A DNA stretch of 64,000 nucleotides, taken from assembly GCA_022559845.1 (NCBI GenBank), contig CM040128.1, positions 272,372,698 through 272,436,697 on the forward strand, written 5' to 3'. This DNA comes from Amorphophallus konjac. Its lineage: Eukaryota > Streptophyta > Magnoliopsida > Alismatales > Araceae. A model generated the notes under the pieces. The model made no database searches. It saw nothing but the letters and a program-made list of their open reading frames with translations, and was not told where the DNA came from. Each line of letters opens with the position of its first letter. Position 1 is the stretch's first letter. Below, in pieces: positions 34,001-45,309 of the stretch. The position numbers and the translations under genes were made by a program.

Positions 34001-35753
34001 TGGCACGCTTTGTATGAATTTTCATGCAGCACAACACGATTCCAACAGTTTCATCCCACCGGCAGGCATCAGAGTTCCACCGTTGGCAGATGGAAGAAGA
34101 GCAGCGGCTGCATGAAGCACGGCTGGCTGAAGAGACAGCTCTTGCCATGGCAGAATCGGAGAAAGCCAAGTGCAAGGCGGCCATCGAGGCTGCCGCAGCC
34201 GCACAGAGGATTGCACAGCTGGAAGCACAGAAAAGGATAAATGCAGAGATGAAGGCCCTCAAGGAGTCGGAGGAGAAGAAGAGAGCACTGGATACTCTGG
34301 CACACAATGACCTGCGGTGCAGGAAGTACGCCATCGAAGAAATAGAAGTGGCGACGGATTACTTCTCCGAGACACGCAAGATTGGGGAAGGGGGATATGG
34401 CCCTGTGTACAAATGCCACCTGGATCACACACCGGTTGCCATTAAGGTTCTCCGTCCTGATGCGGCACAGGGGAGATCCCAGTTTCAGCAGGAGGTGCAA
34501 ACTACAAAAGCCCAGTTCTATCTTCTTCGTACACTAATTACAGTTGCTTTTCATTAAATCTCACGAGGAGTTGGATGGTTTTATATGTTTTATACTATGA
34601 TGCTCTGATTCACATGTGAACGTACCTGCCAATGGAGAGCCCTTTTTATGTTGGCTTTCTTCCTGTAAATCCTCTACATGCAGCAGCTTATTTGTCGTTC
34701 CTTGAAAACATCCAGCTTACATTAATACTTTATGACCATGCACAGGTCGAAGTACTGAGCTGCATAAGGCATCCGAACATGGTCCTCCTGCTGGGAGCCT
34801 GTCCAGAGTACGGGTGCCTCGTCTACGAGTACATGGCCAACGGCAGCCTGGACGACTGCCTGTTCCGGCGTGGCAACACCCCAGCCCTCCCCTGGCAGAT
34901 CCGCTTTCGCATCGCCGCAGAGATCGCCACCGGCCTCCTCTTCCTCCACCAGACCAAACCGGAGCCCCTCGTCCACCGAGATCTCAAGCCCGGCAACATC
35001 CTCCTCGACCACAACTACTTCAGCAAGATCAGCGACGTGGGACTCGCGCGGCTCGTCCCCCCCAATGTCGCAGACAACGTCACCCAGTACCGCATCACCT
35101 CCACTGCGGGAACCTTCTGCTACATAGACCCGGAGTACCAGCAGACGGGCATGCTGGGGGTCAAGTCCGACATCTACTCCCTCGGCATCATGCTGCTGCA
35201 GATCATCACTGCGAAGCCTCCCATGGGGCTGACGCACCATGTGCAGCGTGCCATCGAGAAGGGCACGTTCGAGGAGATGCTGGACCCGGCAGTGCAGGAC
35301 TGGCCCGTTGAGGAGGCACTGAGCTTCGCAAATATGGCGCTCAAGTGTGCTGAGTTGAGGCGCAAGGACCGGCCGGACCTCGGCACCGTGGTGTTGCCGC
35401 TGCTGGAGAGGCTGCGGGATCTCGCAGATGAGCACATCCAACGGGACGTTTTTGGATGGTCGACCTCATCAGCTAGCCACAGCCAGGCTTCCGTCACACA
35501 CGTAAGTTTCCAACGCTTCGGGTTAGCACCAATCAATGAGATGTTCCATGTACAAAGTGGAGTCAATGAGATGCATGATACCATCTGCAACATGCATCTG
35601 AACATAAATTAAACCCATATTTAATTGAAAGCATCGGTGGTTTTCTGTGAAATGATACAGGATGTCATGAGTGACCCCATAATGCACGCATCATATGATA
35701 GCTCAAAGAGCCTCTCAGGTGCATCACCGGCTCATCGAAAAAGCGTGATCTAA
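31048..35753 (+). CDS. USP-domain receptor-like cytoplasmic kinase (PUB-kinase family without a full U-box), ten exons
   Basis: Exons read from frame and GT-AG sites: 31048-31273, 31390-31454, 31704-31825, 31969-32177, 33212-33263, 33463-33757, 33881-33982, 34066-34494, 34746-35501, 35661-35753. They sum to 2,349 nt (782 aa), with phases consistent throughout. Residues about 14-160 form a universal-stress-protein domain (VAVAIDKDKGSQSALKW). A Ser-rich linker and a coiled-coil-like segment (about 324-450) follow, then a protein kinase: GEGGYGPVY at 464, VAIK lysine 484, HRDLKPGN with D579. DVG replaces DFG at 597-599, as is common in this family. The last exon gives a short DVMSDPIMHA tail instead of a complete U-box. 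Probable cytosolic Ser/Thr kinase in stress or hormone signalling; substrates unknown. A second ATG lies eight codons in. Intron 4 is long and repeat-filled. I know the family from memory of its domain layout. Confidence 0.88.
32221..32243. repeat. TA-rich microsatellite in intron 4
   Basis: GTGTGTATATATATATATATATA-type run, expanded to a similar length in the duplicated copy at about 39612-39632. Confidence 0.85.
32345..32945. repeat. Three degenerate tandem units in intron 4
   Basis: Units start near 32380, 32612 and 32820. Each runs from a GTCGAATC/GTTGAATCC motif through GAGATACAAGGG, CACAACTCATTTAACCAATA and GGGACTATT to a CTCACGGCCAAGATG block, which the last unit lacks. Period is about 208-232 bp. 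It may derive from LTR or MITE sequence; no coding potential. Confidence 0.8.
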
Positions 35754-36624
35754 GAGAGGTTGAAGACCCAACAGGTACACGTAATTGATGCTTTTATCAT
35801 CACGAAGCACGCTCGGTTTCAGTAACTCTCATCGATGACTTTTGTTTATATATGCACAAAATTTTGCAGGTTCTTGTGGCCAGAGGAGAGGGAAGCATTG
35901 GTGCACCTTTTCTTTTGTACATGCAATTAATTGGCATGTTGCCGCGTTAATACAGATAGACAATATTGGCTCGTGAATAGCATGCCCTTTTTCTTTCTTT
36001 CTTTCTTTCTTTTTTTCCTTTTTTTTTTGGTGAAAAATAGCATCACCAACAAGGTTGAAGGGAAGAACCAAGTAGGATGCCTGTATATATACATATATAT
36101 TTTATTTTTTCCTTCCGTGCTTAATTAATAGATAGATGAGGTTAATTCTTCAGATGCGATGAAGTGTTCTACCTTAATTTGGAGGTGCCCCAACGTCGAC
36201 TATTCTGCTGACCAACGGCTCTAGCTAGTTTCAGGCCAGGCCATATTTCCGGCCCACGCCAGCAGATCTTGATGCAGTGGAAGGATGAATTGAAGCTACA
36301 TGATTCAGCCTCGAATCTCTATCTAGGAAAGACTGTAAATTCACGATCATAAAATTGTAAAAATATTTTTAGACGTTTAATTTTATTGTCACGTGGGCAA
36401 ATAATGTATTTGTATTGGCCATATGCACGGGAATATTTATTAATAATATGACGGGAATGCCTGACCATCATATGTTCAATTTTTCCAGTGATCCCCACAC
36501 AATCAAGCTGCATGTGCCAAAGGCTGTTAGTCTCAACCTCTGTCTTTTAAGCTTGCCACAAATCAATTGGAGAGATGATGAATGTGGACGAATCTCTGCA
36601 CGTCGCTTATGTTTTGGGAGAAAA
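35754..36624. other. 3' flank of the USP-kinase gene
   Basis: 3' UTR and intergenic sequence with a CTTT/T-rich run near 35990-36030. No polyadenylation site can be fixed by eye. No gene seen. Confidence 0.6.
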
Positions 36625-37455
36625 TGTTGGAATCTGAGTAGGGAGAATATTCTTGCTCGGCCCAGGATCGGCCCGTTAACAACAAGCCCAATTCGACTCA
36701 CGGTCTACAGAGCGCTCAAGGGCGCCCGACTGCCGTAGCCCATAAAGGAGCGGCCCGTCATGACCCAACATCGGATTCGACAGCACAGGAAGGGCTACGG
36801 CCTAGGCACAATGACCGCCGGAAGAACCTCCGACGATCGACTGTTATCCCCCACGACGTCGACCTTGACCTCATAATCGGTGAGCACGTCCACGGATACC
36901 GTAAGACTCGCCCAGGGATCATCCGACGCTGGAGTAATCGCCTTCCAACAGGAAACTCCCGCCAAGATCGCGGGAGACGTTACTCCACCACTTGCGCCCT
37001 TCCCTGTTAAGGGATAGACCTCCCACTCTAGGGCAATCCCTTATAAAAGAGACGTCGACAGAGATACAGAGGGAGAGAGCTCTTGCCCAAAAAATTTCTC
37101 AATGAGTATAGAGTGACGACTGGTCCTACTGCAGCGATAGAGAGGTCACGCCATATTACATCCAGAGAGAGAACTCCTCATCCACAACCTTACGACCCAG
37201 CGAGTACTCTCTAGGTGCCCACTGAGAGAGACGAGCACTCGTTGCGAGGGCCTCCGCGTCTCTCGGATCTTCGACTACGGCCTCCACGCCTCTCTCCTCT
37301 CTGCTCTTCTCTACTCTTTATTTACAACCGTCGCTGACTTAAGCATCGGAAGGTTGTCCCCTTAGGTAACGTCTAGGGCTCTTTCTGACGTCCCGTTCTC
37401 TTCTGATGTTTGCAGACTTCCGTGGGTGTCGAACGATCTTCCCCAAACTAATAAA
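36625..37455 (+). mobile_element. Solo-LTR-like sequence
   Basis: Starts TGTTGGAATCTG, is GC-rich, has CTTATAAAAGAG near 37034 as a TATA-like box, and ends about 37455 near AACGATCTTCCCC. This resembles a plant LTR (U3, TATA, C/T-rich R/U5). I could not find the terminal CA or a target duplication, so the right edge is approximate. Confidence 0.5.
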
Positions 37456-38309
37456 TCTAATTTTATGGACAGAAATGGTATAATATTCTTTGCTTCTTGA
37501 ATGGGGATTAATTAATCACATGGGTATTTTGGCACTTTATTAATAATATAAAAAGGTTATTAGAAATAAACCAGCAATAAGAAGGGTAATTCTGTAACTA
37601 TACATGGTTCTTTTTCTGAGATTATCCCAAAACAATGGCCTGGACCTTGATATTTGTTTGACAACAAAAGCATGGTGTAAGAGATCTTCGTATCTGCCAT
37701 GCCCTGGACTCGTGTGACTGTGTGTGCGTGTGCGCGCGCGCGCCAAAGATAGATGAATGACCGAAACCTCCGTCCGTTTTCTGAGGAGGTGGTGATCCGG
37801 CTACACCCCCCCCCCCCCCCCGAGGGGAGGTGTAGGGGGATGCCGAGACCGTAGCAGGAGGAGAGGAGGAGGAGGAGGAGACAGAGGAAGAGATCGGAGT
37901 CTGCACCAGAACAAGAAGAAGAAACGAGGCAGCAGGGAGTTGGGAGAGAGAGAGAGAGAGAGGTGTGTGTGGGGGGTGTAAGAAGCTGCACATTGTGGAA
38001 TAGCTTGGAGAACGGGAACGGGGTGGGGTGGGGATCGATGGGGGAGGCGGAGGAGGCGGCGATGGCGCTGCAGCAGCCGCTGGCGGCGGCGGCCATCGAC
38101 AAGGACAAGGGCAGTCAGAGCGCCCTCAAGTGGACGATGGAGCACCTCGTGTCCCGTGGCCAGACCATCCTTCTCGTCCATGTCCTTCACCGTTGGTCTG
38201 CCAACTCCTCGGCGCATTCCTCTGGGTCGTCTTCCCCCGCACACTCAGGTATATATGCTCTCTCCCTTCACATTTAAGCTTCTTCCAATCTTCTGTAACT
38301 GCTGCTTAT

Positions 38310-38312
<3 letters not shown>

Positions 38313-38340
<28 letters not shown>
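38313..38340. repeat. CT microsatellite
   Basis: About 14 CT units in intron 1 of the truncated duplicate; the full gene has only four or five at this place. Confidence 0.9.
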
Positions 38341-38352
<12 letters not shown>

Positions 38353-38597
38353 CGTTCCTCTTCGCTATTGTTGTGCACATGCAGGAACCCATGAAAATGT
38401 TGCAAAAGAAGTCTTCCTCCCCTTCCGCTGCTTCTGCTCCTTAAAACAGGTGGGTAAACAATCTCGGAGCACTTCTTTCTTCCCTGAATAATTAACATGG
38501 TACACCACGAATCTCTGCAAGATTAATTCTTAATCTGTAACTCTATTATCAGATTATAACGAAGCTATACCAGTCAGGCATTATCTGATCAATGACC

Positions 38598-38601
<4 letters not shown>

Positions 38602-38630
<29 letters not shown>
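38602..38630. repeat. CA microsatellite
   Basis: About 14 CA units in intron 2 of the duplicate, longer than the homologous run at about 31605-31618. Confidence 0.9.
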
Positions 38631-38632
<2 letters not shown>

Positions 38633-38977
38633 CGGATCAAACGGACAAATATACAGCTTTTCTTCCAAGCCTCGATCCTTTTCCCTCTCATTCACAATCT
38701 ACAGTGACTAACAGGTGCATTGCAAGGATGTGGCAAAGGCAATCATAGAATTCGTCTCAGTTTGCCGTCGAGAAGCTGGTCGTGGGTCATTCAACCAAGC
38801 ATGGTTTTGTAAGGTCACTCATCTACACATACGGATTTTAATTTCCCACTACACCTTGACATGCGTATAGAAATTAACCAAGGACTTGATGGATGTTGTT
38901 TCTCGAATCTGTACATATATAGTTAAGCGGTGTTACATATATCCTTTTCTTGATAGAAGATTTAGGACACACCCAAC

Positions 38978-39381
38978 TGTTGGAGTGTGGAGTCGAAATT
39001 CATCATCATGCGTCCTCGCACGAGGATCGACCTGTCCAGTCAAGTCGCGGGGGTCAAGAGGGCAATGTCCCTTGCGGGAGTTTCCGAGGGCGGAGTCCCC
39101 GGAGCAAAATTTATGTTTATAGCAGGAGCATTGTTGTCTTTTGTACTCTGACTATTGGGTGCCCTAATCTCCTTGTATAAAAGGGGTGCGAACTCTCTCT
39201 TTGTATTATATCTAGGTGTGATTATGCTAGTGGAAACTCTACTGCTGCCGTGGATGTAAGAAGTCACGTCGCCTCCGAACCACGTAAATCTTGGTATTCT
39301 TGTGGCTTGATCTTTTTTCTTCCTCTTTCTTCTTCCTCCTCTGTTGTTTGTCCATCTCTACAGATACTCCGATTTTCAACA
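38978..39381 (+). mobile_element. Copia-like solo LTR in exon 4 of the duplicate (404 bp)
   Basis: Starts TGTTGGAGTGTGG and ends GATTTTCAACA, flanked by the 5-bp direct repeat CCAAC (38973-38977 and 39382-39386). Contains TATAAAAGGGG near 39176. Length and TGTTG...CAACA ends fit a small Copia LTR; no internal domain, so solo. Confidence 0.85.
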
Positions 39382-39700
39382 CCAACAGCATCTTAAAGGG
39401 AGCACCCGACTTCTACACCGTGTATATCATCAGTAAGGGTAAGGTGTCGACAAGTCGGGAAGCCGCCCAGAGCGCGTCGCCGGTCTCCCATTTCTCCGAC
39501 ATCAGATCCACAATCAGGGCAGCCTCAAGCACGAAGCAAGCAGCAATAACTTAATGTTTGGTCCGAGAGGTGGGTGATCCTTCACAATGATTTATGGGTG
39601 GATCATATATGTGTATATATATATATATATATACATATGACTTTTGATTGATATTCTTGTATATAAATTATCGTCAGAACAAAAATTATATATTTATCAT

Positions 39701-41182
39701 GTTCCTGTCCCGATGACTTATAGTTAATTTTCTATACTTCTTCTCTCATGTTGATTGTCCAGATTTTTCTATGTTCAGAATGTATTGCAGTACCGCTATT
39801 ATTGGGTATTAAAATCTTGTTTGATTGTTACTTTGGTTATGAAGTGATTGCTCGGTTGCCGTTGATGGCGCGAGAGATGACGAGGACAGACATTTTTTTT
39901 TATTGTCTTCAATGTAACAATTCTACATTCTATAAAAATGTGTATTACAATATGTCAGAAATGAATAACTCTACAATAACGAACAACTGTGTATTTTTTT
40001 GGCTTCAATGTATTAGTTGTAAATTATATAGTATAATGAATAACTTTGATTTTCATCTTATTATTATTATTATGTGTTTCATTTTGTGTGATCATTAATA
40101 TGTGTTGTCAAGTGAATGGATACCATGTGTCTATTTTAAATATTAAATATTTATAGTATTATTACTATAAAAGATAAACAGAAATGATACTATCAAATGT
40201 ATCACGATATTGTTGTAAAAGTTGAGTTATATATTAATCGATAAATAAATTTACAAGATGAATAAATATAAATTATAAAACATAGTTGTATTAAATTACA
40301 AAGTAATATTATATCAAAATTTATATAGTAATAAAGAATTTTTGATAAAGAAAGAGATTTATAAATTTATATTAAATTATATTTGTTGTTAAGTATTAGA
40401 AAGAGTTTTGTTGAGTGCAAAAAAGAATTGATCTAACCGAAGAGAGTTTTTTTGGGCATTTTAATGTTCTTAATCATCTGAAACCTTATATATATAATAA
40501 AGTAGATTAAATAAGAGTCATTATTTTAAGAGTTAAATTTAAAATTTATTCACGATTATCAAAGTGAGAGAAGACCCACCTTCTCTCACACAATCACCTT
40601 TGCTCGAGATCGATTATCGTGTTCGACTCTAAAAGATCGAACACGGTGATCGTGTTCGACCTCACCGGTCTTATAGAATGACATAGAGTAACGTACAAGT
40701 GACTAAGATATTTTTTTTATTCTATCCGACTATCAAATAGGGCACGGAGATCTTTCGTCAAACCCCCCCCCCCCCCCAACAAGATAGACCTAGCGTTAAC
40801 GTTGCCTTTTTCGTGGTCGAAGCCCCGCTGAAGAGCTGTATCTGGTTCCGTAGAGCCACACGCAATGATGCGTGTCGGAGGCAGCAGTAACAAGTCCATA
40901 AGCTCCAATCCAATCGCCACAACGGGACGTGGCGAGCCCGGCCTGGGCTCAATGGAATCGGAGGCCGACTGCTGGAGTCTCCGTCGCCGGATCCCCGCAG
41001 CAGCGGCCGGTACTTAGCACCACCAGCTCTGATCTTTCTTTCTTCCTGTCCCCCTCAAACAAGAATAATAAGAGGAAGAGGAGCCAAGGGCAGGAGGCGG
41101 AGGTGGAACCGGAAACACCACCCAACCCCTAATTCTCTTGTGCCATTCCGGCACGCTATCATCCGCTCTGTCCACCCTCGCT
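39701..41182. other. Intergenic, upstream of the ABC1K gene
   Basis: Very A/T-rich from 39.7 to 40.55 kb, then a 5' region with a poly-C run (40763-40779) and a near-hairpin around 40617-40654 (GTGTTCGA with TCGAACAC). No ORF of note. GC content rises sharply before the ABC1K start. Confidence 0.55.
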
Positions 41183-42014
41183 ATGATGGTGGCCTTGGCG
41201 GTGGCGACCACGCCCCCCCTCGCAGCCGCCTCACCTCCCGTCCCCTCCAGCAACACCACGCCCTGGCGTCCGGCTCCCTCCGTCGCCCGCTCCTCCTGCG
41301 GGCCGTCGATGCCGTCGCCATCCTTTCCGGCAGCATCTTTGAGGAGGCCATCCCCCTTCCACTCTCGCCTCTGCGCCCACCCCCGGGCGGCACTCGTGGA
41401 GGCGGCCAGGCCGCCCGCCGCCGTCGTCAGTCGAGGCGGAGGAAGCGACACCGCCATCCAACTCGCCGATCGAGGGAACGGGGCCGCCGCCGCCGCCTCG
41501 ACCTCGTTGCCTCCTGCGCTAAAGCCGCTCCCTCCTCCCCGGGACCGCGCCGACGACCTGCAGGCCGAGACCAGGGCGATGGCGCGAGCCGCCGGCGCCA
41601 CCGTTTACAACCCGCAGCTCCTCGCAGCCAAGTACGGCTCCCGCCCCATCAAGGTGGGAAGTGGGAACGCCCCTCTCCCCTCCTTCCCCGCTTCTTTCTC
41701 TAAACTGTGTCTGTGCGCCTGTGGCGTTGTATTGTTGATGTTGCCCCTACAACCCCTCTGAAAATCGAATCTGCGTTCCCGTTCAGGTGGCTCTGAGGAC
41801 GCTGGAGATATTGACAGCGCTGGGCAAGTTCGGCGCGACGCTTCTGTTGGATGAGCGGGGCGGGAAGGTTGCCCAGAGGAAGCGTATGAGGGCTGCACAG
41901 CTCAGGGACATCTTCACAAGGCTGGGGCCCACGTTTGTGAAGATCGGGCAGGGCCTCTCCACCAGGCCTGACATCTGCCCTCCCGAGTACCTCGAGGAGT
42001 TGTCCGAGCTACAG
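41183..42014 (+). CDS. ABC1-family (ABC1K/ADCK) atypical kinase, first two exons only
   Basis: Exon 1 is 41183-41653 (157 codons; alternative ATG at 41186). Exon 2 is 41787-42014 (76 codons), joined in phase 0 by GT-AG sites. Residues 1 to about 100 are rich in Ala, Pro, Ser and Arg with few acidic residues, fitting a chloroplast transit peptide. Exon 2 carries the ABC1 signature: FTRLGPTFVKIGQGLSTRPD then CPPEYLEELSELQ (the KxGQ lysine region). Plant members act on prenylquinone metabolism in plastoglobules; that role is family knowledge. Full proteins have about 600-750 aa. The expected next exon, with the ATP-binding and catalytic parts, is not recognisable up to 64000, so either the next intron is very long or the gene is truncated. 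Confidence 0.75.
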
Positions 42015-44847
42015 GTACGAAGCCACTTCTCCATCATCCCTCATGTCCGCAGTGACGGCAGCAGCCGATAAACTTATTCGACCATGCCCTTTTTCTTCCT
42101 AGCCTAGGCTTATCTCGTACCTTTTCAAGTTGCTAAACAATCCTGGGTATTCTCGATATTGAGTGCGAGGCGTATCTTATTAGTGGAAGTGAAATTCTCA
42201 TGTGTGGATGCGGAGGCGACGGAGAAGGCTACCGGAATCTCTCCTAGGCACTCCACGCTCCAAGACCCAGGGACGGCGGTGATGACCCTCTGAAGATGCA
42301 GCCAAGACGAGGAAGAATGCAATGTCAATGTGCTCAAAGAACAGGACGCTGCATTCTCCACAACGTGCTGCCTTTAGCTCCTTCTTCACGTTGAAGAGAG
42401 GATTGGAGGAAGAGAAGAGAGGGTCGAGAGGGCTGCGGCAGCTGGGCTTCTCCTTGTGAGGGCTAGGTCGTGCTCTCCTCCTCTCAACCTCTCATGTACA
42501 TAAAAGAGAGAGGGGAGAGGTTTCCCTGGGGGGAGGATCCTGTTTGGAAAGGGAATCCTCCCTTCTCTAGCTGCGTGTGCAATGCCATTGGGCCTCGCCC
42601 ATTAGCTAACACTAGTGAATTTAATGGCTCCATAGTGACAGCATCCAATTTTCTCAAGTTGTTTATGACCGGAAAGATAATGAAGGAACAAGTCATAATT
42701 TCATCATTACCTAGCCTACCAAAAAAGAAAAATCATCATATACCTAATGGTCAAATTGTGTGGTGATTGATCAGTGAGTTGAAAGAGGCTCTCACAACTG
42801 AATTGATCAAAAGGTGGTGTTGAAGATGATCTATAGGTGCTATGCATTTGGTCAACTTGCTAGATGGCAATGAACTTATTTACATGGTGAGCAGGTGTAA
42901 CTTTTTACTTTCCCCATTTTAGGATTGTTTGAGCAATCAGTAATTTTAGATAGTATTTGTTTTTCCATGCAAGACTTTGGGACATGGTATGCTCTTCTTT
43001 GTCTTAATAGTACAAGTTCAATGAAGGGCCGGCAATTATCTTTGTTTGAGAGAACCATGTTCGGATGCCAAGGCTTTTTTTTCCTCTTCATTAGTGACAA
43101 CATGAATCTGATCACTTTTGAGGATGCAAAATGCCTGTATTTGCACAAAATGATCGATGAGCTCTTATGTTCAATCCCTTTGTCCTCCACCTAGTGCTGC
43201 TGCCTACATTGATCATTGGACACTACTGGGGTCTGCCAATTTGGTAACCCTGTGGGTCATTCCAGCTGCCCAACCACCTCTCTCATTGCCCTCCTTCTCC
43301 ATTATCTTCTCTTTTTGCCCTTTGATCTTCACCATCATCTATAGCCTCTATGCTAATCCAGCCACTTTGGTTGTGATGACAGTTCAGAACTGCAACCAGT
43401 GGAAGACATGACTTGCTGCAGTCCTCCACCACTCTTACTGAAAACTGAAGCTTCATCCCTGGAAACAACTCACGGAAATCTAAAAAAGCCATCACTTCCA
43501 TGCATTATAAGGAAGATGCCAGAGGGTCCTACTCAACTTGTCCTTCTTCCACCCTTGGATCTAACCTTAACTCCTCTTTCACTCTTCAAACTCAAGCAAA
43601 ATACATATCGGGGTGTCTAGACTGTTTGCATATGGATCTACGCTCCAAGGTGACTCACTCAAGACACTCATTCAAAGCCCAGTGTGCATTTACCTGAACC
43701 AAATTCACCCTATAGTAAACCCATGTTTCCCACCCAAATGCCTTTAGTATTTGAACTGTACCCAACAACTCATTAACCCTAGGTTCTGATCCTGCATCAG
43801 ATGTTCATTTCTTCTCTACATGTGTGATGTACTCATTCTGTCTAAATGAGGAATAAGTTAATGGAACTTTTGTAATAAAGAGAAAAAAAGGCTTAAAATA
43901 TTTAGTAGGTAAACAATGATCAGATAATAAAGAATTTTCTTATCTATGGAGGAATCATAAGGTCATTATTAGGTTTTCTAGTCCAAAGCCCGACATCTAA
44001 GCACATCTAATATCATACACCTTGAAGGTTACATAAGCAGGAAAAATTGATGAGCCAATTGTTGGAAAATTCTGCAGAGACCTTCTGAGGTGGTTGACAT
44101 GTCTGAGGCACTTAGCAAGCTGCTTTTAAAAGACTGCTTCAACTCTTTACAGTTACATCTAGGAAGCCACCAAGTTTAAAAATGTGCATTAACTCCTGTC
44201 CTACTTCATGGTGCTTCTTGATCTTTGGACATTTGATAATCTAAAAATATGTCCTGGCATATTTTCAAAGACCTACTCATTTCAATTGATTGTACATTCT
44301 GTCAAGTCTTGTTGTATCATACCCTATGTCCACTTGGACTATTATAGAGAAGAGATCTCAGAGAGATCAGAAGTTGTTTTTATTATGCAATATATCTATA
44401 TATTTTTAGTTTTTTTTGTAATTTTTAGAATTTTTTATTAACACATATTTTGCTAACTTTTTCATGGTTATTAAGGTATTTTTTTTTTCAAAATGCCCTT
44501 CTTTTATAAACAAGGGGGGAAAAATCACTACGTTCAATCTCCCTTTCCCTGGCTCATGGCTTGACATTTTTTGCCACTGTTGATTCTCATTATAGGCTTG
44601 TTACCACCGTTCCATTATCACTCCTATACTGTTGCTTTTACAATTTGCTTACAAACCTTTGCGTCCTGCCCTCCTTGTCCCCTGCTATGATTAGGGTCTA
44701 TGTTGTGGTTATTGTCATAGGGAGGTTAAGGGGCTTAGGTTGCGTTTGATAATACTGAGTGGGTCGTATAAGGTTCTGAGTACTGGATGAAGTAGGTTAT
44801 TTGATAAGTATAAAGAAGGATGCTGACTGGAACATCTTTACTCATTT
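42015..44847. other. Presumed ABC1K intron or downstream sequence
   Basis: No further ABC1K exon recognised. It holds repeat-like, mildly GC-rich text at 42160-42560, with CATAAAAGAGAG near 42500 that could be an LTR TATA box. An exon-like piece sits near 44076-44140, after TTCTGCAG, of unknown family. The remainder is A/T-rich. Confidence 0.45.
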
Positions 44848-45189
44848 TCATCATCATCATCAGAGTCTTATCATAATTATTTAGGGTCGGTTACATGAAT
44901 CCTGTTCCGTCAAAGTTTTCTATCAAGTGCTATATTCATATTTAAACCCAAGAAACTAATGTCCTTCCTAATAACATCGCACCATCTCATTTTAGACATT
45001 CCCCGAGCTCTTTTACCAGCATCTACTAAGATTCAGTCACATCCTTTTAACTGGCGCTGAGTTAGGGCGACGAAGCACATGTCCAAACCACCCGAGTCTA
45101 TTTTCTCTCATTTTACTATCAATTGGGGCTATCCCCAAATCCTTACGGATGTGCTTATTCCTAACCTTATCTTTCTTAGTTTTGCCACA

Positions 45190-45197
45190 CATCCATC
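45190..45197. repeat. hAT target-site duplication CATCCATC, left copy
   Basis: Repeated at 49719-49726; eight base pairs is the hallmark length for hAT elements. Confidence 0.88.
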
Positions 45198-45309
45198 CAT
45201 GGTTTGCCATATCGGATCTCGGCTTCGTCTCGGGGGGGTTGGAGAGAAAAGATTTCGGAGAGATCTCGAAAACATCTCGAGAGATCGGGTTTGGTGATTC
45301 CATGATCTT

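Larger units (their letters stand above)
38038..39575 (+). pseudogene. Truncated duplicate of the USP-kinase gene (USP part only)
   Basis: Exon 1 (38038-38248) and exon 2 (38385-38449) are intact and give a USP start almost identical to the full gene. Exon 3 (about 38716-38815) lost 18 bp in frame and then 2 bp, shifting the frame in the USP core. Exon 4 is split by a Copia-like solo LTR (38978-39381). A TATATA element present before the full copy is missing here. No kinase exons follow. At best a short USP-like fragment could be made. Confidence 0.85.
37742..39700 (+). repeat. Duplicated 5' segment of the USP-kinase gene
   Basis: Matches 30748 to about 32310 (promoter, exons 1-4, start of intron 4) with small indels, a longer CT microsatellite in intron 1, a longer CA microsatellite in intron 2, and a 404-bp LTR insertion. 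The match stops near 39700. The kinase exons were not duplicated. Confidence 0.88.

Noticed and set aside
40617..40654. Single hairpin GTGTTCGA/TCGAACAC as a regulatory site
   Set aside because: Isolated, not repeated, and far from any start codon; no support for function.
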